Positions 45,131 to 56,790 of a stretch of DNA of 64,000 bases are shown piece by piece. Origin of the DNA: Meconema thalassinum (Eukaryota; Arthropoda; Insecta; Orthoptera; Tettigoniidae). Position numbers and translations under genes: made by a program. Below the pieces are notes generated by a model, which saw only the letters and a list, made by a program, of their open reading frames with translations, did not search any database and was not told where the DNA came from. The stretch spans positions 794,406,979 through 794,470,978 of the forward strand of contig OX336389.2 of the NCBI GenBank assembly GCA_946902985.2, written 5' to 3'. Numbering within the stretch: the stretch's first letter is position 1; each line of letters opens with the position of its first letter.

Positions 45131-46383
45131 CCAAACCATTCTTCATCCCAACATTCTCCAGAGGTGTGAACATGTCCCAAAAGATATGCCCTACATGGCA
45201 ATGGTCTGTGTATTACTTGTTGGTGATTAGTGGTTGTACCATGCACATTTTGAACTTGAACAATGAATACCTCCTTGAGTTGTATAGGCAGGTAAACTAT
45301 TTAGTACAGCACAGCAGCACTCTCCTCTCACATTCATCTCATCTTATGTGAAAGTACAGCGCTATTCCTGTCCTGACTTGAGTGGCGGTTTGTAGAAGCA
45401 ACGATCGATCTCAGTCTCTCTCACGAACCGCATCTTCTTGATTCCTCTGTCTCTTTCTTCCTTATTATATCCTCTTGGCTACGCTGCGCTCATTAACTTT
45501 GCTCAATCCTCGTATTTCCATTTCATTATCGGTTAGAATTCAACGAGCATTGTCAAAACTGCTTATCTAATGACCTATGGCATACCATATCACAGATATT
45601 AAACAAATTTATTTGACAACAGCAAAATATATTTTTAGTTCATCTCCGCTAATAGTACTTATTTGCATCCATTTAAATTGATTGTTGAGTATGTATACGT
45701 AATTTGCATTGCCTGTATAAACTTATGGAATTGGATGCTATTAACTGATTACATTCATCGGACCGCCATGTGTTTTCTTGACTTCCAAAGAGGACAGGCA
45801 CCTGAGAAAATATTTTTGTAACGATGGCACTAATTGCGTTAATGGGGAGTTCAAGAGAATATGAAGTATGAATAAGAATCACTTACACCAACTTCCTACA
45901 CTAAAATAATGGCTAACAGTTCATTTAAATATGAAACTTATTACATCTTAGTTTTCTCAGTATTGTGTTGAACAAATTGGACATCCTTTGGTGGATAATA
46001 AGCATGCATTTATTAACACACAGAAATGATTCAAAAAGGTGGATCAACACCATCCTGGGTAATATAATTTTTCAATCTGAGAAGCCGAAACTGAATATGA
46101 ACGTACGGGCCAATAGTACTCCAAACTAATCCACGAAATATCAGAGAATTATCCAACAATTGGCCCAATTGGGTAAGGAGGTACGTATTGCAAACTATTG
46201 TGATGATAATGGCGATGTTTCGGTTGATACACATCAGTACTCACCCAATAGTTTCTGATTATTTAGTTCTCTTATAATAAAGAGTTAAGTTCATTATACA
46301 ACCATAATGAATGAAGATGTACTGTTTTTCTTCTCTTATCAAGGAAAAAAGAATAAATATACAGCAATATCCCTGGCTCAATA
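45131..46383. other. no gene recognised
   Basis: Short frames without motifs. Confidence 0.4.
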
Positions 46384-46640
46384 TTGGGTTGGTGCATATG
46401 TTTCGTAAGTTTATTAAACACATGGGACAAACATACACATGAACAAAATTTGTCATCAACAATCTATTCCCCTGAACTATGTAAACTACTATCCAATGCT
46501 CGGGTAGTATTTTAAATCGAATCTCGTAAAAGTCTTGTTGTTTGGGATTGAAAAAAAGTTGTCGGCAAGCCATGTTCGAAGCGCATTTTTTGTCCGGAAG
46601 AGAAGTTGCTTGTTCGAAAGAAAGCGGTAAAGGCGAATTT
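46384..46640 (-). pseudogene. mariner 3' end: transposase C-terminus plus TIR
   Basis: On the minus strand 'FFNPKQQDFYEIRFKILPEH' and 'WIVVYIVQGNRLL' match the last ~40 residues of a mariner transposase (DFY..GI..LP.RW.K.....G.Y). The right-hand terminus on the plus strand, 'ttgggttggtgcatatg' from 46384 after a TA, is the mariner-type inverted repeat. The 5' end is lost near 46640, where the ~290-bp repeat unit begins. Confidence 0.82.
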
Positions 46641-46656
46641 GGATCAATTGATTATA

Positions 46657-46960
46657 TAACCTCAAGATGACGGCTGTGCAAAAATTTTAAATTATGTTTT
46701 AATTTCTTGTGTCCTAATCATGCGTTTGTAATTTGAATAATACACCTACGCAATAATCTTCATGTAATAGTACATAACTCTATCGCCTACATATATAAAA
46801 TCCAATATTGCGACCATCGGAAATATTTAGACGGTTCTCAATATCGACGAATCTATTACAGCAATGAAACTGAAATTTTGTGTTTTGATAGAGGCAATTA
46901 ACAGAAGTAGGATACATGAAAATAGGCTGTTTATTTCTTCACGGAAGTACTGGTTATCTC
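46657..46960. repeat. single ~290-bp repeat unit
   Basis: Aligns in order with 36907-37210: 'aacctcaagatgacggctgt', 'aaatatttagacggttctca', 'atctattacagcaatgaaac' and 'tttcttcacgga'. It abuts the truncated mariner. Confidence 0.82.
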
Positions 46961-48086
46961 TCTAGCTAGAAATGTCTTCCTTACGTTTCGGTGTAAATTT
47001 TATTATTTGATTTTACGATATGCTATAGGTTTAAGTATTTTATTCCGGTACTTTAAATGAAGTACATCATACGCTAAATAGAGATGAATAATTAGGTCAG
47101 TTTTTTTTTTGCGAATACATTCAAATTGGTTTATATCCATTTTGTGTTTTTTGTCAGCCTCCTTAAATATATACTTGCTCTAGACAGAGTCCATATATCT
47201 GTCAATAATAACGTTCCTTAACATGTTTAGGAAATTATGAAAAATGCCAAGGCGAGGTTGTAAAGCAGACCACTGAGCTACAGTATATGTGACTGAAAAT
47301 ACATGTATATGTAAGAAATATTGAATTTGGGTTTAGTGATGGTGAATTCCATCACCACCAAATTAGCTACGCCAATAACCTAGATGTTACACAACTTAAA
47401 ATAACAAGAACAACAATAACGTACCTACCATTACCACCACACTCATCACATCAATTGCAACGTGGTTGCTATCGGAAATATCTCAGTGCAGAAAGTCCCA
47501 ACGATTGTTGTCCAGAATTGTGAAATCATTGAAAGGGATGCACCTTATCTTTCTGTCATCTATTTGTAGATAGCGATTATGTAAACCTGAAAACTCTCAT
47601 TGACATATTGAAAATCGAATGACTCTTCAGAAGAAGTATCATAAGTCCAATCATCATCTGTTTGTACAACAATTTCCTTTGCAGTCTCCATGCAATAATT
47701 CATCGTGGACTAATAAAATGCTCTATATTATTAGCCTCATAATTATATATGATTTTAGTTTGTAACAACTTAGCAGCATGGACTAATTTACTTAATAAGC
47801 TAGAAATTTTTCTGGTATGTTAAAGAACTTCGCGAGCAAAGTTACGTTATGTATCATAGAACACTTCCTTCCCGTAAACACAATTTTAAGCTAAGACTAA
47901 CAAGGAAGATTTTGGTACTTCACAAGTGGAGGGCTGTTCAAGTCTGGGTGGGTCATATCCTGACCTCTTGACCTAGGTACAAGTTGGGTGGAGTGTGCTG
48001 ACATGCAGCCAGATTCATACGCAGAGAGTGTGTGACCGTCTCAACCCGTGCTTCCCGTATGGGAAGCTCAAGAATACAATCCGTAT
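46961..48086. other. no gene recognised
   Basis: Nothing recognised; one 10-T run near 47100. Confidence 0.35.
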
Positions 48087-48193
48087 CATAATATAATATA
48101 ATATAATATAATATAATATAATATAATATAATATAATATAATATAATATAATATAATATAATATAATATAATATAATATAATATAATATAATA
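48087..48193. repeat. (ATAAT)n pentanucleotide microsatellite
   Basis: About 21 perfect five-base units directly against the 5' end of a Helitron. The Tyr/Ile-rich reading on the minus strand is an artefact of the repeat. Confidence 0.95.
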
Positions 48194-48445
48194 TCTCTAC
48201 TTAGTATAAAACAAAGTCCCCGATTCTTGGATGTTACGGGTAAACTCGAGAACCACAGGATGGATTTTGTATCGGTTTTCACCAATCTGTAAAGGATATC
48301 TTGGGGATAATTTCTGTTGAACATAAATTATTTATGATCAAAGGAAGCCGAGCAGTACCGATTTCAGTGGAAAAGTTGAAAAAAAACTGGCGTCCGAGCG
48401 CTTTGTAAGCTTACGCTGGGTAAACCGTTAAACATATCTAAATAC
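48194..48445 (+). mobile_element. Helitron A, 5' end
   Basis: Begins 'tctctacttagtataaaaca' immediately after an A/T microsatellite, the usual TC start and AT target of Helitrons. It aligns over ~250 bp with Helitron B at 50478-50735, including 'ggttttcacca.tctgtaaag' and 'aactggcgtccg'. No Rep/helicase coding. Confidence 0.78.
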
Positions 48446-49974
48446 TATTGTAATGGTTTCCCCATGAGCTCCCCATGAGCGTACACATGTGATTGTGTTA
48501 CCTGGAATACCGTAGATAAACCACTGTAAAGCTTCATACCGGATGGGCGCCATCGGGTCCAGTGCCATTAGGAAACCGAAATAAACATATAAAAATACTT
48601 AGCATTTTACCTCGGCTATGCAGACTCTTGTTACTCAGCCCGTGGGGAAACATAAGCTTCCGATCAGCGTGATACTTATAATGAGAGGATAGGTTCGGCT
48701 TATAGATAATTCTAACTACAAGGAGGAAACACGGAAACTGAATTTAATGAATTGCATTTAATAATAAGAAGAAGAACAAATATAGCAAAGATGATAATGG
48801 AAGAATTCGAATTTACTATTAACGTGGCGGTTAAAACAAACGGATGCGGAGACCTGAGATAACGTTAACTTATCACCCGAAACTAAATGAATTTAATGTT
48901 ACTGTGCCCAAAAAAAAAAGAAGATTGACTAATTTAAAAAACCAGAGAGGTATGCGATGTTGCCATTTGCGCTCACCGCTTGTTGTTTCCATGATGGGTT
49001 TTGCTCGTCTTAAAGCAAATCTGTAGTCTGCTGCTCGAAATTGCCGTCACCTTCTTGAAATACTTGATGTTGTAAATTATTTAGTTGTGAGAGATGAAGG
49101 CCTGGCTTCATTAACCCCATTTATGACGACAGCCATATACACAGCTGTCATCATTAATATGAGTGAACGAGATGTGTCCCCAACATATACCAACTGTACT
49201 TGTACATGAGCATATACATGCTGAAACGTAGAATAGACTGACAATCAGAATGATAATCAGAATTGATATTCTGAATGAATTAGAATCTCGAATAAGAATT
49301 GAATGTCTCAAAGAGAAGAAGAATGACTCTCGTTCAACGGGTTAAGTCTTATAAAACTTCACTTAAACCCTCTCTCAGTACCCCTCACACGTGACTGCCG
49401 ACCAATCTCCTCCTGCGTTTCAAAGTACTTGCCTCCTACTCCTACAACTTTAATTAGCGTCCAAGTTCTGATTCGCCCAGAAATGGCGAGGTGTAGATTC
49501 TGAGAATTGCTGTGCTTGTAACCAAATAAGGATGTTCTTGTCGTCATGAGGCAATCTTCCCTTGTCTGCGTGGACTTGAACTCTGGTGAACCAATTTCTC
49601 AGAAAAGTGACCCAAGGTAGCGTCAGGCCTTGTTCCATCAATTTCTCGGAAATTCTCCCGCGGTGCGCTCGACCAAGTTTAACTTGCGTTGCAACATACC
49701 CTCTGCCTACTGCTAGCTGACTTAAAAATCTCCGTAAATGCTTGATTCGCCCTCACGTTAAATTTATTGAATATGCTTATTGAAAATCTTCCATTAAATC
49801 AAATTAAATATGTACATAATAAAACAACATTATCCTTCCATATAAATTTATGTGAGAAATAATTCCGATTATGCCTTAAAATACATTATGAGGGTGGCTA
49901 TGTTGTTTCCCAAAATTTTCAACTGCTGATAAATAATGATAATAAGGCACCACTATACCAATACCACACTATGA
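48446..49974. other. 1.5-kb insertion or captured DNA within Helitron A
   Basis: This block has no counterpart in Helitron B. The B-like sequence stops at about 48445 and resumes near 49975 ('actatgagtgtaag'). The block contains short frames but no recognised protein. It may be a later insertion or DNA captured by the Helitron. Confidence 0.55.
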
Positions 49975-50477
49975 GTGTAAGAATTGTTCAGAATGAAAAG
50001 TTCTAGAAAAACGTCCGCGAGAGCATATGTCTATCTACAATACATCGCCCACTATAAGTGATTTTACGTTTTAATTTCTTGCATCCATGTCCATTCAACT
50101 ACTGAGGCGACAGTTAACGAGCTAGCTAAGGGCGAGTCTATCATCCCTGTTACCAGCCTAGCTAGCGGGCAAATCTATTGTCCCAGATACAGCCAGCAGC
50201 AAACCGTTGAGTCGTGCTGAGTTAAGACTTAGGAGAAGGGTGGTTGTGTTTTGAGTTTCCCTGGAAATGCAACTCAGGTTTTCTTCATTTCGCCTGTGAA
50301 ACACAGTCAAGTTAAGGCTGGACGGAAGGGGGATTTGAGTTTCATTCACCTCGCCATTCCCTGGAAGTGCAACTCTCATTTCGCCTGGGAAATTTTCGTT
50401 CCGAAAAAATCTCAGTCAATTTAAGATTGGACGGAAGGGGGATTATATTATATTAAATTATACTGATTGGCGTATAT
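49975..50477 (+). mobile_element. Helitron A, internal part without its own 3' end
   Basis: Aligns with 50738-51120 of Helitron B ('actgaggcgacagtt', 'gagctagcta', 'ccagcagcaaac.gt.gagtc'). It ends in an AT-rich segment at 50450-50477, where copy B starts. The hairpin-CTAG terminus is missing. Confidence 0.72.
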
Positions 50478-51302
50478 TCTCAACTTAGTATAAAACGAAG
50501 TCCCTGATTCTCGGATGTCACGAGTTATCTCGAGAGCCACTGAATGGATTTTGATGGGGTTTTCACCATTCTGTAAAGGATATCTCGAGAAAGGTTTCTG
50601 TAGGAAATACTTTATTTATGACCGAAGGAAGTCAAGCACTAACGTTTTCAGTAAAGAGGTCGAAAAGAAACTGGCGTCCGTGCACTTTTTAATCTTACGC
50701 TGGTAAAACCGTTAAAATATCTATATACTATGAGTGTAAAGTTCTACAAAAAAGCCCGGGAGAGCATATCTCTATCTTCATTACATCGCCTACTATAAGT
50801 GTTTTTACGTTTTCATTTCTTCCAACAATCTCCATTCAGTTACTGAGGCGACAGTTTACGAGCTAGCTAGGGGCGAGTCTATCACCCCATTTACAGCTTA
50901 GCCAGCGGACGAGCTTATTGCCCCAGATACTGCCAGCAGCAAACTGTCGAGTCGTGTTGAGTTAAAAACTTTAGAGAAGAGTGGTTGTGTTTGGATTTTC
51001 CCTGGAAGTGCAACTCGGCTTTTCTTCATTTCGCCTGTGAACTTTTCGTTCCGCAAAATTCACAGTCAAGTTAAGATTCGACGGAAGGGCGATTTGTGTT
51101 TCATGCACCTCGCCATTCTTAAATTACGTCTGAAAAGAATTTGTTGCACATGCATCTCCATGATATTATAATAAATAGTCCAGTCAGTGATTTTAACCCA
51201 TCATGCCGAGACGTTAAACGGATATTGGTCGTTGTTCATTGACATTGGGAAATAAAAGCGCTTTCATAACTGTTCCCGGGCGAAGCTGGGTCGGGTTGCT
51301 AG
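50478..51302 (+). mobile_element. Helitron B, complete non-autonomous copy
   Basis: Starts 'tctcaacttagtataaaacg' at 50478 and ends 'tcgggttgctag' at 51302. A GC-rich hairpin (51275-51290) lies about 9 bp before the terminal CTAG, the classical Helitron 3' signature. It is followed by T. The 825-bp element encodes no Rep/helicase. AT-rich 'taatataatataataaaata' follows, like the tract before copy A. Confidence 0.85.
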
Positions 51303-51429
51303 TAATATAATATAATAAAATATACCACGTGAATCTTAACAAGAATAACGCAATGCTGGTTTCTTGCCCCTCATGTTTCTGAAAATCATATCAATAATCA
51401 TATTTTACAATGGTGCACTGTTTCGGTAC
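51303..51429. other. no gene recognised
   Basis: Flank between Helitron B and the ~140-bp array. Confidence 0.3.
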
Positions 51430-51960
51430 ATCCTTTCAGGCTGATAGCTATAATGAGTTCCAAGGTAAGGAATTAAAGTTCCAAACAAGTGCAACATCGC
51501 CATATAGGTTTATTGCTGTCAAGATTTTAAAAGTTTTATCCGCAAACTTAAAGAAAAGGTCTCTATAATACCAAACATTTCAGGCGTACAGCTATAATAG
51601 GTTCCGAAAAAGTCAGTTGTATTTCAAACATTTGCACAGCTTCCATTTTACTTTCTTGCTTGTCCCTGTCTTGAAAGTTCGATCATTGCACTAGGCCACC
51701 ATCATGGGCAAATTTTTAGGTAGATAGCACTAGTAGACTCAAATATAAGGTGCCTACATTTGAAGATTTGAGCGTTCGCTATGTTAGTTTGTTGCTTGTC
51801 ACGATTTTGAAGGTTGGAACATGAACTGTTCTTTCTTTTGATATTTTATTACCGTACGCAATTTCAAGGCGACAGATAAAAGAGTTTTCGAGATATTACG
51901 TTCTGGTGAAATATCTGCGCGGTCGCTACGTTGGACTGGTGACAATAATGGAAATCTAAG
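51430..51960. repeat. diverged tandem array, ~140-bp units
   Basis: Landmarks 'ttgctgtcaagattttaaaa' (51514), 'ttgcttgtccctgtcttgaa' (51656), 'ttgcttgtcacgattttgaa' (51792) and a weaker 'ctggtgacaataatggaaat' (51937) are 136-145 bp apart. Each is preceded by 'caggc..acagctataat..g' type sequence. Four units, poorly conserved. Confidence 0.68.
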
Positions 51961-52501
51961 AAAGCACAGTTGAGGTCTCCGGTGATGGAACTACAGTAGG
52001 TTACTGCCGAATTTCAATAATATTGGTTATATCAACACAGTATATTGCTAAGGAAGGGTAGTTTGGTTATTTGGATGGAAAACTTTAATATGTTTAAATA
52101 GAAAATAAACAAGCAATGACCGTAGCTGTGGTGTTATTGTTTCCCAGTCACGTTGTTTTGAGACTACTTACAGACATTGGAAGAAGCGCCTAAACTTCTT
52201 TTTAAATTTCTGCTCTTTTGGAAAGAATCCAAACTGATGAACATATCTTCTAATTTCAAAAATCTCCGTCCAGGTGAGTAGCCATCCTTGTTTCTGAAAC
52301 GATTTAGGTAGTAAATATAGAGACCGAAGGACAGCAGTCCACTCAATCATCCCCCCATATCATTAAACTACTTGAACAAAACAGGAATCTCTCTCTTTAG
52401 TAACCTTTTGTGCAAACAAACTGCAAATCGCATTGTTCTGCTGTAAGCAAGCCCAATAATCACATAAATCCCTATATTTTTTGAACACTATACTGTATAT
52501 G
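51961..52501. other. no gene recognised
   Basis: Two overlapping 60-codon minus-strand frames carry no motif. Confidence 0.35.
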
Positions 52502-54556
52502 CTGCTCAAAAAAATTAAAGCACCACTTTTATCAAAGGCCACCAAATTTGAAAAGTTGACCGCACACGTTCGAAATCGCAGTATGACGTTTGTCCTGACG
52601 CCTACCAAGCTTATACTTTAGCACAACTCCCCAACTTGAGTAGTTTCGAGTTAGTGCCCCCAAAACCAGCCCATTCTTGAAAACCGCAAATTGAAGTTTG
52701 CGAAAAACGCTCTAGTACTTGTCGCAGGTTGCCAAAGCAGTTGAAAATGAATGAGTCTTGCTCTTAAAGGTTCCACAAACACGTTGAAATCGTTACATTT
52801 GACGTTTGGGCATTTTCAACCCCCTTCAGCATCCCTAAATTAACATGGACTACCATTGGGGGTGTCTGAGAAGGTACCGGGTGTGTTTAACCACCTGCAA
52901 ACCTGCACACCGTCCTCAGTTGCTGATTGCAGTAAGTTCTTAAGGCCTCCGGCATTGTTCACCCCCATAACACCCTCAACTGGCATGGGACCAAACCACA
53001 CCGTCTCGATTCACCCCTAAGGAAGGTTTTAATGGAGATGTTTATCAGTGCTGCTAATGGGGGGTCTTCCCCTAACGTTTCAAAAAAGGAGCTGTGCCTG
53101 TGTCACCACCCCTTCCCCTGCTACCTCCTTTTGTATGATTTTTCGAATCAGGCCCTTTTTAAGGGCTGAAACGAGGTCTTAATCGCTGAAAGGGCTGTAA
53201 ATGTTCTTAGAAGTAGTGGTGACACGAAATCAACCCCTTCCTTTCATTGATTAATATTCCATCCCCCAAACATGAAATTTTTGCACCCTTGACCCTCCCT
53301 GTCTGGACGCGTAACGCGTCATGGCAGAGTTTTCAGAGATGGATGAAAATGAAGCTTATGGCCTGCAATCGAGCCCAAAAGAGCAAGTTGGATGGGAATT
53401 TATCGGTTAGGTGAGAAACGAGACCAAAACGTTTTCAAACAAGTTAACAGTCTCTAGTAAGTACGCCCATGCATAGACAATGAATGCCATTTTGTTGCTC
53501 TGCCAGCTAACGATTGAAGTAACCCATTGCCGATCATAGGCAAGCCGCACGCACGGACTTGATGTGGGTTGCCTATGCATGGTGGTACTTACTAGGGGTT
53601 GTTAACTTGTTTGAAAACGTTTTGGTCTCGTTTCCCAGCCAACCGATAAATTCCCACCCAACTTGCTGTTTTGGGCTCGATTGCAGGCCATAAGCTTCAT
53701 TTTCATCCAACTCTGAAAACTCTGCCATGACGTGTTACGCGTCCAGACAGGGAGGGTTGAGGGTACAAAAATTGCAAGTTTGGGGGATGGAATGTCAATC
53801 AACGATCGGAAGGGGTTGATTTCGTGTCACCACTACTTCTAAGGACCTTTACAGCCCTTTAAGCGATTAAGACTTCGTTACAGCTCTTAAAACGGACCTG
53901 ATTCAAAAAATCATACAAAAGGGGGTAGCAGGGGAAGGGGTGGTGACACAGGCACAGCTCCTTTTTGAAACGTGAGGGGAAGACTCACCCATTAACAGCA
54001 CTGATAAACATCTCCATTAAAACCTTCCTTAGGGGTGAATCGAGACGGGGTGATTTGGTCCCATGTCAGTTGAGGGTTTTAGGAGGGGGGGGGGGGGGGT
54101 GAACATTGCCGGAGGCCTTAAGAACTTACTGCAATCGGCAACTGAGGACGGTGTGCAGGTTTGCAGGTGGTTAAACACACCGGGTACCTTCTCAGACGCC
54201 CCCAATGGTAGTCTATGTTCAAGGATGCTGAAGGGGGTTGAAAATGCCCAAACGTCAAATGTAACGATTTCAGCGTGTTTGTGGAACCTTTAAGAGCAAG
54301 ACACATTCTTTTTTGACTGCTTTGGTAACTTGCGACAAGTCTTACAGCGTTTTTCGCAAACTTCAATTTGTGATTTTCGAAAATGGGCTGGTTTTCGGGG
54401 CGCTATCCCGAAACTACTCAAGTTGGGGAGTTGTGCTGAAGCATATGCTTGGTAGGCATCGGGACAAACGTCATACTGCGATTTCGAGCATGTGCGGTCA
54501 ACTTTTCAAAATTTGGTGGCCTTTGAAAAAAGTGGTTCTTTAATTTTTTTGAGCAG
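52502..54556. mobile_element. 2.05-kb palindromic foldback element
   Basis: The left arm 52502-53476 and right arm 53573-54556 are reverse complements along almost their whole length, with identity above 90% by eye, separated by a 96-bp loop. Both outer ends read 'ctgctcaaaaaaattaaag'. The arms meet the loop at 'agtaagta...ccatgcatag'. The main length difference is a poly-G/poly-C run at 54086-54101. No transposase is encoded; all 60- to 82-codon frames here have mirror partners or no motif. I see no clear target duplication. A similar 'ctgctcaaaaaaattaaag' terminus is widespread in animal genomes, but I cannot name the superfamily. Confidence 0.92.
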
Positions 54557-55604
54557 TTTATTTGGTGTTAAAATTATCAGCGAAGAATATGTTCCCATAG
54601 CTTACGAATCTACTAATGAATGTGCCACGTAGCTCAGCGGCTGACAACAGGTGTGAGTGAGAGGTTACATGAGTGGCGCCTTCTGTGGTTAATTATAATC
54701 GTTAGTGTCTCCCTCACAAAGTTGACGAGCACTCGCACCGGCGATTACACAAATCACGAACAATAGCTTGCAGTTGGATATCATACTCTACCTAGTTTCG
54801 TAACTGCACTTTCCAATAATCCAAACTTATTTCGTTGTTGTTGTTGTTGTTTTTGTTGTTGTTATGTTGTTGTTGTTGTTGTTGTATTCAAATTAATTGT
54901 CTGAGACATAATGGCTCTCAGACACATATTATTGGAATAATGTCTAATCTCACTGAAAACCTGCATTCATGTGGTACATGTACTTATATATATTTAATAA
55001 TTTACCTTTTACATTATTAGTAACATACAAGATACCTTTCCATCACAGAAGAATGATGGAAAATAGGAATATAGGCCTATATCCGTTTTCCGGTAACACT
55101 TAGTAAACCAAATATTTGGCATATGTTTCCATTGATTAAGTACACTCTATACTTACGTAATTGCCATGATGCACACCCTACGAATGTTATACAAATTATA
55201 AAAATAACATATCAGCCCTGCACAACAATACAATAATATACTTGGAAAACTGGCATTATTTGGGAAACCTGAAAAGAAAGGTCTTTGAAACGACATGTGA
55301 TGTAATTTTGTGTTATGTAGAATCATTTTGAACATCCTCAAGTGCCCCAGTCCCCACGTTCAATGTCCAGTCTTGAAAAAGATGCCATGTTTTCCCATTG
55401 AAAGCAAAATGAGTTACCAAAATAACGAAACATTCTTCTTTAATTTTAGCAGGTAAATAATTGATGATTAATTAGATATGTCCCCCAAAGACAACGAAAA
55501 AGTTAAAATAATATTTTCATGTGGAACTCATTTCACAATAGGGGCTTGGGACATCTTCGTCGATAGTCCCATGTTTTTGGGACTGTGTTCAGTTTGGCTG
55601 ATAA
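54557..55604. other. no gene; one GTT microsatellite
   Basis: Contains the (GTT)n tract at 54831-54888 and otherwise nothing recognised. Confidence 0.4.
54831..54888. repeat. (GTT)n microsatellite
   Basis: About 18 gtt units with two interruptions. Confidence 0.92.
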
Positions 55605-56099
55605 GCTCGAGGGCTCTTCAATGTGTTGCGATGGTAAAAAGGAAGGCCGCTAGATTTGTGCTAAGTGACGATAATCCCAGGAGCAGTGTGACCCGTATGT
55701 TAAGAAAGGTGGGTGGGAATCAATTGAGGCTAGGATGAAATCCAGACTCTGCGCTGTGTACAACACATATCAACCAGCATGGGGTGAGCTTAGCAAACGT
55801 TTGGAAAAGCCCACTTACATCAGTAGGGGTGATCTTTCTTTCAATGTTAAGGGCCAACCACAGCGTAAATATAATGTTAAATATTCATTCGTAAAGCAAG
55901 CCATTGATAACTGGAACCCTCTACCTGCCGCAGTCTTAGAGCCATTCTTCAAACATATAGGCGGGTTTAAGAAGAGAACACTTACACTTTGTGTAAATAC
56001 TCCAGTTTATTGTTATGCATACTTGTTTACTTATTATGTATTCCCAATTTTCTGCGGGGAGAAAATCCCGCAATTGCAAATAAATGAATAAATAAATTA
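55605..56099 (+). pseudogene. LINE reverse transcriptase C-terminus with 3' tail
   Basis: Two adjacent frames read 'KRKAARFVLSDDNPRSSVTR' to about 55735, then 'MKSRLCAVYNTYQPAWGELS', 'KRLEKPTYISRGDLSFNVKG' and 'AIDNWNPLPAAVLEPFFKHI', with the stop at 56089-56091 and a taaa/tgaa tail. This is the extreme C-terminal domain of a LINE ORF2. A single frameshift near the W-E-S-L-type motif separates the two frames. It is 5'-truncated and homologous to 12024-12410. The short 3' untranslated part ends in (aataaatg)n, a tail type common in Jockey- and RTE-like LINEs; the clade is not certain. Confidence 0.88.
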
Positions 56100-56599
56100 T
56101 ATAATGAATTAATAAATGAATTACGTTTTTGTGAAAGATTATTCTCCAATTTCAACTAAATAAATTCCTTGCTCACTCATGATTTCACATACCCCGGTGA
56201 ACAATCAACATTCATAGTTCAGGTATAGTATATACGTACCGCATTGTGGATTTTTTATGATATCAAACCTTGCGTAAACGGGGAGACCACAGTCTGAGAA
56301 ATGTAATTCATTTTTTTCTCTTCTATGCTGGTGTGGCGAGTGGATGGGTCGTAACGTTGCCACAGCCTCTGTGCCTGGGCCGTGAATCTCTGAAGATTTT
56401 CTCTAGCCTCTGGAAATAAATATAGATTGCAGGATTTACGATGAAATGTAATGGGTTGCCTGCTGCTCTAGAACTTTCCGTGCGGATACATTCTCTCCGT
56501 CGTTAATCCCAACATGTGAAGCACAGCTACACCAGCTGCTAAGGAATATAAATTGTCAACATAGCATTACTGACATAAGTGATGTCAAACAATGCCTGC
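56100..56599. other. no gene recognised
   Basis: Nothing recognised. Confidence 0.35.
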
Positions 56600-56790
56600 A
56601 ATGCCCTGGTGCAGTGAGAAGCTACTTACTTCACACCAAGGCGGATCGGGTTGGATTCCCAGTCAATGCATAAATTTGAGATTTTCGCAGTAAAATATCA
56701 CCGCCTGTGGTTTGGATTCTGCGTGAAAATGGAGGTCCCGTGTCTCATGATCGCAAATTAACGGTCATGTAAAACTTCAAGCTTTTCTTG
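56600..56790 (+). repeat. SINE-like repeat
   Basis: A tRNA-like head ('ggtgcagtgagaagctactt', B-box-like 'gggttggattcccag' near 56648) is followed by a body that matches 32136-32220. Confidence 0.55.

Noticed and set aside
47953..48324. 123-codon minus-strand frame rich in Tyr, Ile and Leu
   Set aside because: It is a translation of the (ATAAT)n microsatellite.
53602..54543. Several 66- to 82-codon frames in the palindrome arms
   Set aside because: They are antisense or mirror readings of the inverted arms without any family motif.
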